DNA of 64,000 bases from Chionoecetes opilio (GCA_016584305.1 JACEEZ010001699.1:480354-544353); one strand, 5' to 3'; counted from the first letter of the stretch, positions 37,205-48,871 are shown. Notes: generated from the sequence alone by a model not told the origin. Program-made: numbers and translations.

Positions 37205-37751
37205 TAACCACGTTCAAGGTTAAGAATTCAAAGACCTTTCCATCTTACTTTGTGTCATGATAAGCTATATTATTGAATATCTTGCTTTACGTTATAGTCT
37301 ATTTTTTTTAACGAGGCCAAAATGCTGCCCCCTTGCTGCTTACTGACTGATATTTGATGCCAGGAGAAGGGAATACTACGCTTTTTCTTAATTTCAGCTG
37401 TATTTTATCATAGTTAACCATAGTATCAGGTAAACACAGGCATACTTTTAAGCATGAGACCTTAAAATAGAATGGAATTTTTGCCTTGTTAAAAAAAATA
37501 GACTATAGTTATAAAACTGTTCTTATCTACATACTTTTTCTTCCTGAATATTGTCCACGCAGAGCCGCTTATTGATTTCAATTAATGGGATACCAGGAAA
37601 CGATAACTAATTTCGATGATGTGATAATGAAGGAAAATTAGATTAGAAGAGAAGGAAAAACGAGAAAATAGTTTGCCGGAATAATAATAGGAAAAATAAC
37701 CTTAACTATAGAATCAACAAAAAAAACTAATGCATATTTCTCCGAGGAAAC

Positions 37752-37821
<70 letters not shown>

Positions 37822-38266
37822 AGAATGTCAACAGTTAACCCTGCTATAAATCAGTGTCAAAGAAACACCTACAATATTACTGAGAGCCATTACGCGCTTA
37901 CTCTGCGACAAGACACCGGGTTACCAAGATCGCTACGTCGAGGTATATGAATCTGGAGCAGTGTAATGGCGAGAGAGACTGACGCAAGACTACTACTTGT
38001 TCACACCAAGCTAGTCAGTCAGCCGCGGTAGCCAAAAGATGAAGCAACAAAAATCATATAGAGCGCAGCCAAGGAACCTCACAATAACTTATCTATACTA
38101 ATGGACAAAACGCTGGACACCACCCTGATGCAGATAACAATATCTGGGGCTCCCTACTACAACAACAACAACAACAACAACTACAACTACTACTACTACT
38201 ACCTAATTATACCACTACTGTTGCTGCTGATACAACTATAATAACAGCAACAACACACAAAAAAGC
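37205..38266. other. Non-coding stretch with (GA)n and CAA/CTA tracts
   Basis: GA array at about 37754-37818 and a CAA/CTA tract at about 38160-38203. No exon was recognised. Confidence 0.55.
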
Positions 38267-38332
38267 CATAAGAACATGATAAAATAAGGAAGCTACAAGA
38301 GGCCATGAGACCTACACGTGGTGGTTCCTGCA
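38267..38332 (+). repeat. GAGGCC interspersed repeat, short copy
   Basis: Contains AAGGAAGCTACAAGAGGCC and GAGACCTACACGTGG, as in the copy at 20097. Confidence 0.8.
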
Positions 38333-38558
38333 AAACAAACAAAGCAAACAAACAAAGACAAACCGGGTATCGCAAGTGACAGACAGGAGGGAAAAGGCGA
38401 CACGTTCACTTGGAAGAACGAAACCCGTATTGAACAAGTTACGTACTGTGCCTGTTTGCCTCGCCCCCCTGACCCCTCACCTCATGACCTGGCTCCCCCC
38501 CCTCTCCCCTCCTCCATCCCTGGCTGTCCATGATGCTCCCAAGGTTCTTTATTATTGC

Positions 38559-38560
<2 letters not shown>

Positions 38561-38654
<94 letters not shown>
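38561..38654. repeat. (CT)n microsatellite
   Basis: Near-perfect CT array with three CC interruptions. Confidence 0.95.
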
Positions 38655-38730
38655 GCAACACAATAAAGCCATAACGTTTCAATACCAAATATGTTATGTT
38701 CAAACAGCGCAAAACCACAAAAGTGCCTGG

Positions 38731-38748
38731 TCACACACACACACACAC

Positions 38749-38792
<44 letters not shown>

Positions 38793-38877
38793 ATACAAGC
38801 TCAAGGCGTTTAAAGGTCCGATTCCTGTGTAATTGTCATGTTGCATATACACATAAACAGATGCCCTTATATATACT

Positions 38878-38923
<46 letters not shown>

Positions 38924-39057
38924 CACACACACACAGAGAGAGAGACCTCTCCTCCTCCTCCTCCTCCTCCTCCTCCCTCCTCCTCCTCCCCTCCTCCTCC
39001 TCCTCCTCCTCCTCCTCCCTCCTCCTCCTCCTCCTCCTCCTCCTCCTCCTCCTCCTG
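38731..39057. repeat. (AC)n, (AC)n and (TCC)n microsatellite cluster
   Basis: AC at about 38731-38788 and 38877-38936, a short GA tract, then TCC triplets at about 38947-39057. Confidence 0.95.
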
Positions 39058-39179
39058 CAGACACGAGACAAAGTAGTAAATATCTGACTTGCATTTCCGT
39101 TGTGCGAGTCCCAAAAGTCAACAGCTCGAGTCGCTGATTGTGCCTTTCAACAGTTCTGCGGAGGATTTCCTTTTCTTTT

Positions 39180-39213
39180 TTATGGATGTGTGCGTTTGGT
39201 GTTATCAAGGTCC

Positions 39214-39289
<76 letters not shown>

Positions 39290-39369
39290 AACGTATTTAT
39301 TTTCCTTTTCTGGGCCTTAATTAAGAAAAAAATCATACACAAAAACAGTCGCACAAACCAGTTTTTCGT

Positions 39370-39455
<86 letters not shown>
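39180..39455 (+). repeat. CT-carrying interspersed repeat, copy A, followed by (GA)n
   Basis: TGTGTGCGTTTGGTGTTATC, a CT array (39218-39282), then AACGTATTTATTTTCCTTTT and ACAGTCGCACAAACCAG. The same frame occurs at 40190-40437. A GA array of about 80 bp follows at 39374-39453. Confidence 0.85.
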
Positions 39456-39531
39456 AGAATAAGATTTTCATCCTATCTAGACACATTGCAAGTACCAACT
39501 ACAAGGTTATTGACTATACAAAGCGCCGCCA

Positions 39532-39628
39532 CGTCAGCACGAACTAGGCGGACTCGAACCGCTGACCGAATGCGCAGGGACTCTGCACATTGCAAGCTCA
39601 CGTCTCTACCAACCTTGCCACCCTGACG
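39532..39628 (-). ncRNA. tRNA-like sequence with Pol III A and B boxes (probable SINE head)
   Basis: On the minus strand TGGCAAGGTTGGTAGAGA resembles an A box and GCGGTTCGAGTCCGC gives a T-arm with a B box (GGTTCGAGTCC) about 48 bases downstream. The outer bases CGTCAG/CTGACG also pair. The 7-bp acceptor stem expected from the T-arm does not pair, and the anticodon arm is irregular. A tRNA-derived repeat is therefore more likely than a functional tRNA gene. Confidence 0.4.
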
Positions 39629-39629
39629 G

Positions 39630-39630
<1 letters not shown>

Positions 39631-39697
<67 letters not shown>
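39631..39697. repeat. (GA)n microsatellite
   Basis: Directly adjoins the tRNA-like sequence, so it could be part of the same repeat. Confidence 0.95.
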
Positions 39698-39698
<1 letters not shown>

Positions 39699-40019
39699 TC
39701 CTCAAGGCAGTCCATGAAATTACAAGAATGACTCGATGGATTGGGCAAGGGCGGGACGAGAGAACCAGGTGGGGTATTTTTAGATCAATAGACTTTTAAT
39801 AGATAAATAGATTGATCATTAATAGATAGTCAGTTAATCTTGGGGTATATCGGGCATAAATATCATGACGCGAGTATTTCAGAAGCTCACAAAACCTCAC
39901 GACGCCGCCACGACACTGATAGACAGAACAGTGAAGAAAAAATAATACAAACGTAACGACAGTAGTTAAATGGGCCAAGATGAAGAATATAACAGGTGGT
40001 GTTGGGAAAAGGGATGGAG

Positions 40020-40044
40020 GGAGGAAGGAAGGAAGGAAGGAAAG

Positions 40045-40124
<80 letters not shown>
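40020..40124. repeat. (GGAA)n and (GA)n microsatellites
   Basis: A short GGAA tract is followed by about 75 bp of GA. Confidence 0.95.
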
Positions 40125-40125
<1 letters not shown>

Positions 40126-40189
40126 ACCATTTAAATTGAAATAAATGAAGAGAAAGAGGTAGAGACTGACAGAGTAGTGGATAAATGTG

Positions 40190-40431
<242 letters not shown>

Positions 40432-40437
<6 letters not shown>

Positions 40438-40818
40438 GTAGGTAGTGTTAAGACCGGTTCCCACTAACCCGCTTGTACGGCCGCCGTACAACAACAATGA
40501 CGTCACCATCAAGTTATTTTTAAGCCATCATCACCGCTTGAGTGGTATTTGTGGTAACTGGGCACAGTTGGCAACTCCGCTCGAGCGGACACCGCCGAGC
40601 GGGAGAGATGACTTGAATTTAACTTTGTACGGCGGCCGTACAGCGGTACGGCGGTGCGGTAGACTTTGTTGTGACGTCATTGTGACGTCATTGTTGTTGT
40701 ATGGCGGCCGTACAAGCGGGATAGTGGGAACCGGTCTTTAGGTGACAGGAACTACCACGTGTAGGCCTCGCGGCCTCTTGTAGCTTCCTTATTTTCTTAT
40801 GTTCTTATGTTCTTAAAT
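40432..40818 (-). repeat. GAGGCC interspersed repeat interrupted by a MITE
   Basis: GGATGTAGGTAGTGTTA (40434-40450) and GTGACAGGAACTACCACGTG (from about 40742) are the two halves of a sequence that runs without interruption, in reverse, at 20140-20175. Confidence 0.85.
40451..40737. mobile_element. 287-bp MITE with TTA target duplication
   Basis: The inverted ends AGACCGGTTCCCACTA and its complement extend inward over more than 50 bp (GTACGGCCGCCGTACAACAA on the left). TTA occurs directly outside both ends (40448-40450 and 40738-40740). A TTA (TWA) target is typical of PIF/Harbinger MITEs. It has no coding sequence. Confidence 0.9.
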
Positions 40819-41025
40819 GAGTGCACTTAGCTGACAGTCAGGCAATGAGCGCGGATTTGATTTAATTAAGAGCATTAGGAGAATCTTATATCAATTCATG
40901 TATGGCAACTAGAGATGGTAAGGAGGACTTGCCTAGTTTAGATCTGACTGACATTTGGCAGACTCCTTGTATTCTTAGGCTCTACTGAGGATGGGGAGGG
41001 GGCGGTCGAGTAGTCTCATCCTTGG

Positions 41026-41100
41026 AGGTATATAGTCGAGGCCACCGAGAAGACATCTCGAGATGACTGCCCGGATGTCATCTCGGTGGCCTCGATATAG
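41026..41100. repeat. Nested hairpin
   Basis: ATAGTCGAGGCCACCGAGA pairs with TCTCGGTGGCCTCGATATAG, and GACATC/GATGTC pair inside. The stem is about 18 bp with one bulge. Confidence 0.75.
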
Positions 41101-41189
41101 TACGGTCTCATCCGCCTCATCCTCACGTGGCTGACTCATCTCCTCGCATATATGATTGAATTTCACTGTTGCTGTTACTGCTATAATAA

Positions 41190-41222
41190 GGAGGAGGAGG
41201 AGGAGGAGGAGGAGGAGGAGTA
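41190..41222. repeat. (GGA)n microsatellite
   Basis: Eleven GGA triplets. Confidence 0.93.
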
Positions 41223-41354
41223 GATGAGCTAAGCAGGCGGTCAAGAAGGACTGGCGAGGTTGCGGTATGGTGGGCGATGTAAGCCGGTCAAGGTCACGAG
41301 TGATTTGTGGACAGTAATGGGGTTAAAAGACTCTCTGACCTATATTCACCATCA

Positions 41355-41590
41355 CTATTACACCCTTTCTATCACTATTTCAACTTTCTATCACTATTAC
41401 ACCCTTTCTATCACTATTACACCCTTTCTATCACTATTACACCCTTTCTATCACTATTACACCCTTTCTATCACTATTACACCCTTTCTATCACTATTAC
41501 ACCCTTTCTATCACTATTACACCCTTTCTATCATCCTTTTTCACACTTTCTATCACCCTATATACCACTATTTCACCCTTTCTATCACCT
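41355..41590. repeat. Minisatellite of 20-bp units
   Basis: Unit TATCACTATTACACCCTTTC, about nine near-perfect copies with decayed copies on the right. Confidence 0.95.
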
Positions 41591-41722
41591 AAACTGACCT
41601 GACCTGACCTAAACAAACCTAACCTAACTTAACTTAACCTAACCTAACTTAACCTAACCTAACTTACCCTAACCCAACCTAACTTAGCTTAACCTAACCT
41701 AACTTAACCTAACCTAAGACAC
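41585..41722. repeat. Interstitial telomere-like (CCTAA)n block
   Basis: CCTAA repeats with many one-base changes (CTTAA, CCCAA, GACCT). The motif matches the arthropod TTAGG telomere repeat, but the decay and internal position show it is not a chromosome end. Confidence 0.85.
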
Positions 41723-42070
41723 GCGCTTCTACCTTCACTGTGTCTTCACCCAGGAATATGTTGCGCCTAAACATTCAACGAACAACCAAACACACTGCCT
41801 TTCCAGCGTGTATCCTGTTTTTCTTCTATTTTCTCACGTCAGTTGTTCAACTCAAAACCCTTCGAGATACAATCTTCATTTCTCGTCTTCAAGGCCAACG
41901 TATAGGTGTTCACACGTTTACAAAGATACAGTTAACACTTTTTTTAATTTTTTTTATATAGAACCAGGTATTAATCTCAGTTACACACAGTTAGATATGG
42001 CTTAAACGATAGATGAATCAAGGCAATACATGTTCATACACCGTGTTCCTTTCTTACAGGCAAAACATTA

Positions 42071-42475
42071 CTAGAGGTTAGGCCACATTAATTGGGTTGG
42101 GCCACATTAATTGGGTTGGGCCACATTAATTGGGTTGGGCCACATTAATTGGGTTGGGCCACATTAATTGGGTTGGGCCACATTAATTGGGTTGGGCCAC
42201 ATTAATTGGGTTGGGCCACATTAATTGGGTTGGGCCACATTAATTGGGTTGGGCCACATAATTGGGTTGGGCCACATTAATTGGGTTGGGCCACATTAAT
42301 TGGGTTGGGCCACATTAATTGGGTTGGGCCACATTAATTGGGTTGGGCCACATTAATTGGGTTGGGCCACATTAATTGGGTTGGGCCACATTAATTGGGT
42401 TGGGCCACATTAATTGGGTTGGGCCACATTAATTGGGTTGGGCCACATTAATTGGGTTGGGCCACATTAATTACA
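42071..42475. repeat. Minisatellite of 19-bp units (about 21 copies)
   Basis: Unit GGGCCACATTAATTGGGTT. Copies are nearly identical; one lacks a base at about 42259, suggesting recent expansion. Confidence 0.96.
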
Positions 42476-42489
42476 ATAGATTTCACTCA

Positions 42490-42690
42490 TTAACCCCTTA
42501 ACGCCCAGATCTTTCCTTTGCTATATATTATCGTCTGTTAGCCATTACGAAAAGTAGCTTAATATACCAAATTAGATAGTGGACAAGTGTATGAAACAGG
42601 TCATATCTATAGAATATTGCTTACATTCATTAAAATAGTCTAATGGTAGCCAAATTACAATGAAAATTATGTTCTGGGCTTCAAGGTTAA
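42490..42690. mobile_element. piggyBac-type MITE, copy 3 (201 bp)
   Basis: Starts TTAACCCCTTAACGCCCAGA and ends TTCAAGGTTAA, with two G lost near the right end. The interior is homologous to copies 1 and 2. It begins 15 bp after the 19-bp minisatellite. Confidence 0.87.
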
Positions 42691-43035
42691 ACATCACGCA
42701 AAGAACAGGATGGCAGACAGGCTTACCTCAAGGGTATACTTAACCATTTCAAGGACTGTATTATCCGCGAGAAGGCAATGAGTTTGACATCCCTGCCATG
42801 CATCTATTTTCTCTCCCTCTCTCTCTGCCATCCTCCTATTCTTCCTTCTTATTCTAAATCTTTCCTTTCTCTTATCTTCCTTCTTACATTCTATTCCTCC
42901 TATCCTTCCCTATTTTTTCTTATTTTCTTGAAATACATACTCCTGCAACCTCCCACTGTCTCTCTGTTGCCTGTTACGTGTGATGTTAATTAAGGCATGA
43001 CGAGGAGACACGCTACAGAAAAAGCAGTGATTCAT

Positions 43036-43110
43036 ATGGTCACACACACATACACACCCCAAGTACATACATACACACACACATACCAACACACACACAT
43101 ATACACCCCA

Positions 43111-43155
<45 letters not shown>

Positions 43156-43358
43156 CCCAAGCACACACACACACATATACCAAACACACACACACACACA
43201 CCAACGCACACACAAACACATATACCAACACACACACACATACACACACATATTAAACACCAAACACACACACACACATATAACAAAACACACACACACA
43301 CACACACAACACAAACACACACACACATACACCCCAAATACACACACACACACACACG
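43036..43358. repeat. Compound AC-rich microsatellite
   Basis: AC tracts with recurring TACACCCCAAGCAC and ATATACCAA interruptions. Confidence 0.93.
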
Positions 43359-43822
43359 CAGTAACTTCGCAACATTTTTTTTTATTCCTATAGATAAGAA
43401 CTTGTCTTGAAGTCTCACATCTTGGCGGCGTGAGACAAAGCGTGACCTCCTTCTAGGCCTCGCCGGGTCAAGGAAGACAAATAGACCTTGTCAGTGAGGC
43501 GGAAAACCCATCACATCCTCTGACAAAGAAACTATAATTAAGGGTAAGAACAAGGGCACCGGACGGCAGATACGTCTAATAATTCCGCGTAACGCTTCCT
43601 TTAAGTGAAAAAACGTTCTAAGCAATCGATGTAAGGACTGAAATCACATCAAATATCAACGGTGCAAATGCGAGAAACAACGAAATAAAGCGAATTAAGT
43701 AAAACAAGAACAAAATATAACATCATACCATTCAATTAAATGTATAAATAAGGGCACCTAATGGATGATACGTCTAATATTTCCGCTAATAATTGCCCAC
43801 ATGTATATATTATAATTTTTTT

Positions 43823-43920
43823 GCTTTAGTATTTAAGTTCATTTCCTCATATATGTTTATTATGTTTTTTTTTTTTCTTTTTTCCTGTATGCCTTCTGTG
43901 AAAATAAAATGACTATAATT
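43823..43920 (+). repeat. Interspersed repeat with ATT tail, copy 4
   Basis: GCTTTAGTATTTAAGTTCAT through CCTGTATGCCTTCTGTGAAA. The TTAA site is uninterrupted here. Confidence 0.75.
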
Positions 43921-43962
43921 ACCTCCGCCAACGAAGTTGGAGGGGTTATGTTTTCACCCCGA

Positions 43963-44011
<49 letters not shown>

Positions 44012-44191
44012 TAGTGTACAGGATTTCTCGAAAAGTTGCGAATAGATTTGGACCAAACTCGGTATACCAAGTCTATTTGGTATAAGAAAGAACTGATTTA
44101 ATTTTGGATGAAATCTATTGACAACTATTGCATGGCACCATGATGAAATATTCGGCTGGAGTATGCGCTCATATGAGTGCAATTATATATA

Positions 44192-44288
<97 letters not shown>

Positions 44289-44336
44289 GTATATTTGATG
44301 AAATATTCGGGCGGAGGTATGCGCTCTACTGAGTGC
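43921..44336 (+). mobile_element. SINE-like repeat with CTGT and AT arrays inside
   Basis: Begins ACCTCCGCCAACGAAGTTGG and ends GGGCGGAGGTATGCGCTCTA. I recall both ends from repeats widespread in invertebrates (from memory). It holds (CTGT)n at about 43965-44011 and an (AT)n array at about 44186-44287. GATGAAATATTCGG occurs on both sides of the AT array, marking an internal duplication. Confidence 0.6.
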
Positions 44337-44337
44337 C

Positions 44338-44357
44338 CCCCCCCCCCCCCCCCCCCC
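44338..44357. repeat. Poly-C run
   Basis: About 20 consecutive C bases. Confidence 0.95.
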
Positions 44358-45338
44358 GTAGTCTATTACTGTTATATTACTATTATCATCATCATTATTA
44401 TTAACGCTGTACTTTTATATTATACTATACTATTATATTACTATTATCATAATTATTATTATTAACGCTGTACTTTTAAGCGAAAAATAACATTTGAAGC
44501 AATCGATGTGACGTCTGAAATCACAACAAATAACAACGATGATAATGCGAGACATAGACCACTATATACCTATGTGCGAGAACATAAAAACATAAAAAAA
44601 TAAGGAAACTACAAGAGGCCGCGAGACCTACACGAGGTAGTTCCTGTAAAAAGAGGTAAAAAAATAACGAAATAAAGCGAATGAAGTAAAAAAATAAGGA
44701 AAAACAAAGAAAAAAGAAAAAAAAGAGCCGAATATGACATCATACTAACGACGTGGGAGGCTCGTTAACGTCCAGCCTTTGTGGAAGTTGTGGCCACCGT
44801 GAGTCAAGAGTAAACCACAACTATTCCCAAAGTTCACCTGGACAAACGTTCCAACCCTAGACTTAGTAAATTATTGTTATTTTGCAAGGTAATGGAGCGT
44901 CCTCGCGGCATCAGAAGCCTTTAATTGATATCACAGTAAGAATGGTCGTCTCAAAACTGGGTTAGTATACTGTAGCCTATATATTATCTGGAGTTATGAA
45001 ACAAATAGAGCAAAAACTTAGCTACGACTCAGGGAGACTACGAAAAAAGAGAAAGAAAAATTATTCTCTCTTCCTCCTCCTTTTCGCCCCACCCTCTCTC
45101 TCCTCCTCTCCTCGCTTCACCCTCTCTCTCTCATCATCCTCTTTCTTATCATTAATTTTTCTTTCCTTTACATGCTTTCTCTCTCTCTCTGCAATACACT
45201 TTGTCTTACTCTATTAGACCGTGGATTTGGAGGTTTTTTGCAGAATTGCCTGGAATTGAACGGTTGATTATGATGTTAAAAAATTTACAGGCATTGAAAG
45301 AAACCTATACTCATAATCATAACACAATTTATTTCTAA
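44358..45338. other. Non-coding stretch
   Basis: Includes a plus-strand GAGGCC repeat copy at about 44579-44655 and a CT-rich tract at about 45065-45190. No exon was recognised. Confidence 0.5.
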
Positions 45339-45355
45339 CACACACACACACACAC

Positions 45356-45394
<39 letters not shown>
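45339..45394. repeat. (AC)n microsatellite
   Basis: Lies about 20 bp downstream of the transposase stop codon. Confidence 0.95.
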
Positions 45395-45395
<1 letters not shown>

Positions 45396-45415
45396 ATCCC
45401 TGAACATACATACAT

Positions 45416-47427
45416 CTAAAAATCTTTGAGGGTGTGGTAGTCCCTGAAGCAGTCACCCACGCACAAGGCAACGTTACATTCGTGGCACAACATGTTGACT
45501 CGTGTGCGTTTCTGCGGCCGTCTTGAAGTGTGCCTGCATACGTGGCACTGCTGACTCCTCCTCCCGTCCAGCATGTCTGTGTGTGTGTGTGCACGGGGTG
45601 ATGTCGAAGTCCGGACGGAAACTGAAGACGGTCCGGGAGATTGGTTAGGCAGTGACTTTTTACGGGGCTGGTGGTTTGTCCAAATTCTTCAAGAAGCTGC
45701 ATACTAACATTATACACAAAGTTGCGCAGTTTCAGCTTCTTGTTGGGTGTTGATGCGTGTTTAGCAAGCCAGATATTGTATGCATTGCGCATTGAAATTT
45801 CTATCAAACGGAAAAACAAATTGTGATACCATTTGACAGACCTGGTCAAGCACTCAGCGCCAGTATTATAATCTGACTGTCACGCTTGTCAGCCAGCCTC
45901 ACGTGTTTAGCGTAGTCCACCGCCAAATCAGGCTTCAGGATGGGCCTCTCGGTGTTGTGGTCGACTTTGCCGGTGTTCACGATCTCTCCCTTGTGGACAG
46001 TTATGAGAAAGTGCACCTGACGTCTGTCGCTCCAATTAAGAGCAAGGACCTTACCCGATGTCTCTTTCTGGACGAACTGGTCCTTTTTTCGTCCTTTTTG
46101 CTTGTGGTGGTCCCGGGTTGTCTCTTCGTCGTCTTGTGTGTCACTCAGACTTGGGTCGTCAATGTAGGTCTTCTGTCCCATGAACTTTGGCATAAACCTC
46201 CTAGTCAGCCATAGTTCCACATGACCCTGTTTTGTTGTCATGTAGGAAATGACAGAGAGCAGGGCTGGTATATCAATTGTTATCAGAGTAAAGAATATGA
46301 CCCTTACTAAAGACTACTCTATACTACTGTATAGAGTAGTCTTTGCCCTTACCCATGTATGGTGCCAGCATGTTCTTGAGCACGGCACCAGACAATCCCA
46401 AAGGGTCTTTCTTACTGATTTTTGGTATGTCGCTGTTTGTGCCTATGTACAGAATCATGTCAAGCACAATTCGTGTCTCAGTCACACAACACAAATAGCT
46501 TGATGCCAAAGCGATGTCTTTCTGTTGGGATGTACTGTTTGAACATGAGGCGACCCTTGCATAAAATAAGTGACTCGTTGATGACCAGTTTCTGGAAGGG
46601 ATAGAAATATTTCTTGTACCGTGAAACGAACATTGATAATATTTCTCGTACCTTCCAGATCCGGTCTTCAGGGTTAGGATTTTTATTGTCTGCAAAGTGT
46701 AAAAAACTTAGCAGCAATAAAAACCTGTCACAAGTCATATACTTCCTGAACAGAGGGTGACCGAGGTTGTCATTGCGCCAGTAATCCTGCAGACACAGCT
46801 TCTTATCTAGCGGCATCAACAACATTAGGGCGATAAATACAATAAACTCCCTCGCTGTGGAGTCCACTCATTGCCGAACCCTGGACTTACGGGGTAGGTC
46901 ATATAATTTCTGACATTCCAAACGATAATATTCATTGGTTTGTTCAGAAATGTATGACAAAACCTCGTCATCCAGAAAGGCTCGGAAGAAGTCACTCTCC
47001 TTTGCCTGGTCGTTGCAAGGCCAGTCTTTCGTGACGCCATTAACTCCTGTCAGACCGAAGTCGTGCAGGTCTGGTACGAAATCTGACCCCTCCGACCAGG
47101 CAAGGGGGAAGACTGGGGGCTCACGCAACGGCACACCTCTGTTCACGTGGTCGTCCTCGCCCTCATGCAGCACATTCCCTGTGTCTCTGTCACTATCGGT
47201 CTTCATGTCACTGTCACTGTCAAAATTACCTTCACTGCCGTCAATGTCACTGACAAAATCACCGTCACTGCCGTCACTGTCTGGCCACCCACAGTCCGTA
47301 CCGTCGAGTGGAGAGCCACTTTCGCTGTCGCTGTCATCCCCATCCTCCTTAGAACACAGCAGCCGCATCCAGCTTGGGTTGAGGCGTCGGCGAGGTGCGG
47401 CGGCAGTGCCCGTGGTGAGGGTAGTGC
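45416..47427 (-). pseudogene. piggyBac-superfamily transposase, damaged, main exon
   Basis: The protein reads on the minus strand from acceptor TCTTTCCCCAG (exon from 47427) to TAG 45416. It has an acidic Asp/Ser-rich N-terminal region, then the DDE catalytic core with KLCLQDYWRND, YFYPFQKLVINESL and HRFGIKLFVLCD (first catalytic Asp by family alignment). LYSDN...YTSPAL gives the second, and VDYAKHVRLADKRDSQ gives the third region. It ends in a zinc-type Cys-rich domain (CHVCRHT, LCHECNVALCVGDC). Breaks: an in-frame TGA at 46868-46870 where Trp is expected, frameshifts near 46490, 45845 and 45610, a 38-bp palindromic insertion at 46308, and altered bases at 46273-46280. Similar genes are called PGBD-like; no specific symbol is justified. 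Inactive as sequenced, unless the breaks are assembly errors. Confidence 0.9.
46308..46345. mobile_element. 38-bp palindromic insertion with 7-bp target duplication
   Basis: TAAAGACTACTCTATA, six central bases, then TATAGAGTAGTCTTTG: two almost perfectly complementary 16-bp arms. CCCTTAC is directly repeated on both sides (46301-46307 and 46346-46352). Removing the insert and one CCCTTAC restores the conserved transposase reading GKGHILYSDN. Confidence 0.85.
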
Positions 47428-47684
47428 CTGGGGAAAGAGGAACAAGGATATACGTCAAATGAAAGCAAAATTCATGTGTATGGGTATTAATTAATTAAGT
47501 GAAGAGTGTGATAAGACATTATGGAAAACCTGAAGAAATATTACAGGAAAGCATGTAGTATCACCTAAATAAGCTAAATCACAGGTAGTACGTACACCTC
47601 AGTGACAGCTTCACGCTTGGCTTATTCTTTGAGCCATAGACAAGAAGTGGATAACACGCACTCATCGTCATGCAGGGCACATAA

Positions 47685-47750
47685 CGCACACACACACGCA
47701 CACACACACACACACACACGCACACACACACACAGACACAGACACACACA
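47685..47750. repeat. (AC)n microsatellite
   Basis: Imperfect AC array in the intron between the transposase exons. Confidence 0.93.
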
Positions 47751-47981
47751 TTAACTTAATAATTAACTTTAATAAGCGACTCTCACTTCTCTTTTAACTA
47801 ATTGAAAATATCCAAGCAATATAAAATTGGAATAATAGTCAAAGGAAGTGTGTTTATAGTAATGAGATTCGAATATTATTAGAACTCATATTGTATGACT
47901 GACAACAAAAATGGAGATAATTTAATTCTGTGAGCGGATGTCACTTCAAAAATGGCAAAAGGAGACAAATTGATGACTCAC

Positions 47982-48140
47982 CAGGACGGCTTTGTTCACA
48001 TGTTGCATCTTCAGCTCTCGCACCCTTCACCGTCACGGCGAACAGAGGCGGCGGCGGATCACCACGCTCCCTGGCGGGGCCTTGCACGGCAGGTGGCGGG
48101 ACAGGCGCCGCTGCCAGGGCGTCAGTGGTGAGGGGACTGC
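47982..48140 (-). CDS. Probable upstream exon of the piggyBac-like gene
   Basis: 159 bp with acceptor TCCTCCTCCCCCAG before 48140 and donor GTGAGTCA after 47982. The open frame starts and ends in phase 1, matching the phase of the main exon at 47427. It encodes a Pro/Ala-rich segment (GSPLTTDALAAAPVPPP). Its first residues, GSPLTTDA, resemble those of the next exon, GTTLTTGT, and the acceptor contexts are alike, so the two exon starts may be a duplication. No ATG lies in frame. Confidence 0.55.
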
Positions 48141-48476
48141 CTGGGGGAGGAGGAACAGGTGTTAACAGGACAAGCCAGATAGAGCGATCATTTGAACCTG
48201 GCTTAACGGGCGACCCAAGCCTTCAACACACACACACTCATGCATGCAGAATGACGTCTTCATCCTGTTCTTTTATTATATGAATATTTCCCACTTCCAA
48301 CGGCGCCTCTAAATGATTATTGTATTACCCACATCTTAAATGTAAACGGATTCTACTCCTACTACTATTGCTATCACTACTACTACCATTGCTATTACTG
48401 CTACTACAACTACAACTAAATAAATAGGGTGGTAGGATGATAGTGTCCCAGAAACTAGACTTAAGTTGTGGTACAG

Positions 48477-48620
48477 TCATGGTGGTGGTAATTGTGGATG
48501 TACTGGCGATGGTGGTGGGTGAGTGAGGACGCAGGAGTGAGGCCAGAAGCGGTGGTGGCGATGGTGGTGGTGGTGACAGTGGCGGTGAAGTTGGGGGGTG
48601 AGTGAGGACAGAAGCGATGG
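48477..48620. repeat. Low-complexity GGT/GAT-rich tract
   Basis: Imperfect GGTGGTGGTG and GCGATGGTGG repeats in an intron. Confidence 0.7.
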
Positions 48621-48826
48621 TGGTGGTTGAACAAATGGAAGTTTTATGTCATGGCGATTCTGTGTGATGGGTTGTCCTACGCCCGTGACTGTTAAAGTTA
48701 GCAGCCCCACCCTGCGCCCCTTGCCTTGCCGCCGCCTCTCCAGGGACAGGAAGGGGAGGTCTTTGGATCCAATTATCACCCCACGCGAGCCTATTCCCTA
48801 CGGCCCCCCACACCTGACCTTGTTGT

Positions 48827-48828
<2 letters not shown>

Positions 48829-48868
<40 letters not shown>
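48829..48868. repeat. (CT)n microsatellite
   Basis: Perfect CT for about 40 bp. Confidence 0.95.

Positions 48869-48871
<3 letters not shown>

Noticed and set aside
39532..39628. Functional tRNA gene
   Set aside because: The acceptor stem does not pair in the expected register and the anticodon arm is irregular; kept only as a tRNA-like repeat.
41585..41722. Chromosome end suggested by CCTAA repeats
   Set aside because: The block is short, mutated and surrounded by ordinary sequence on both sides.
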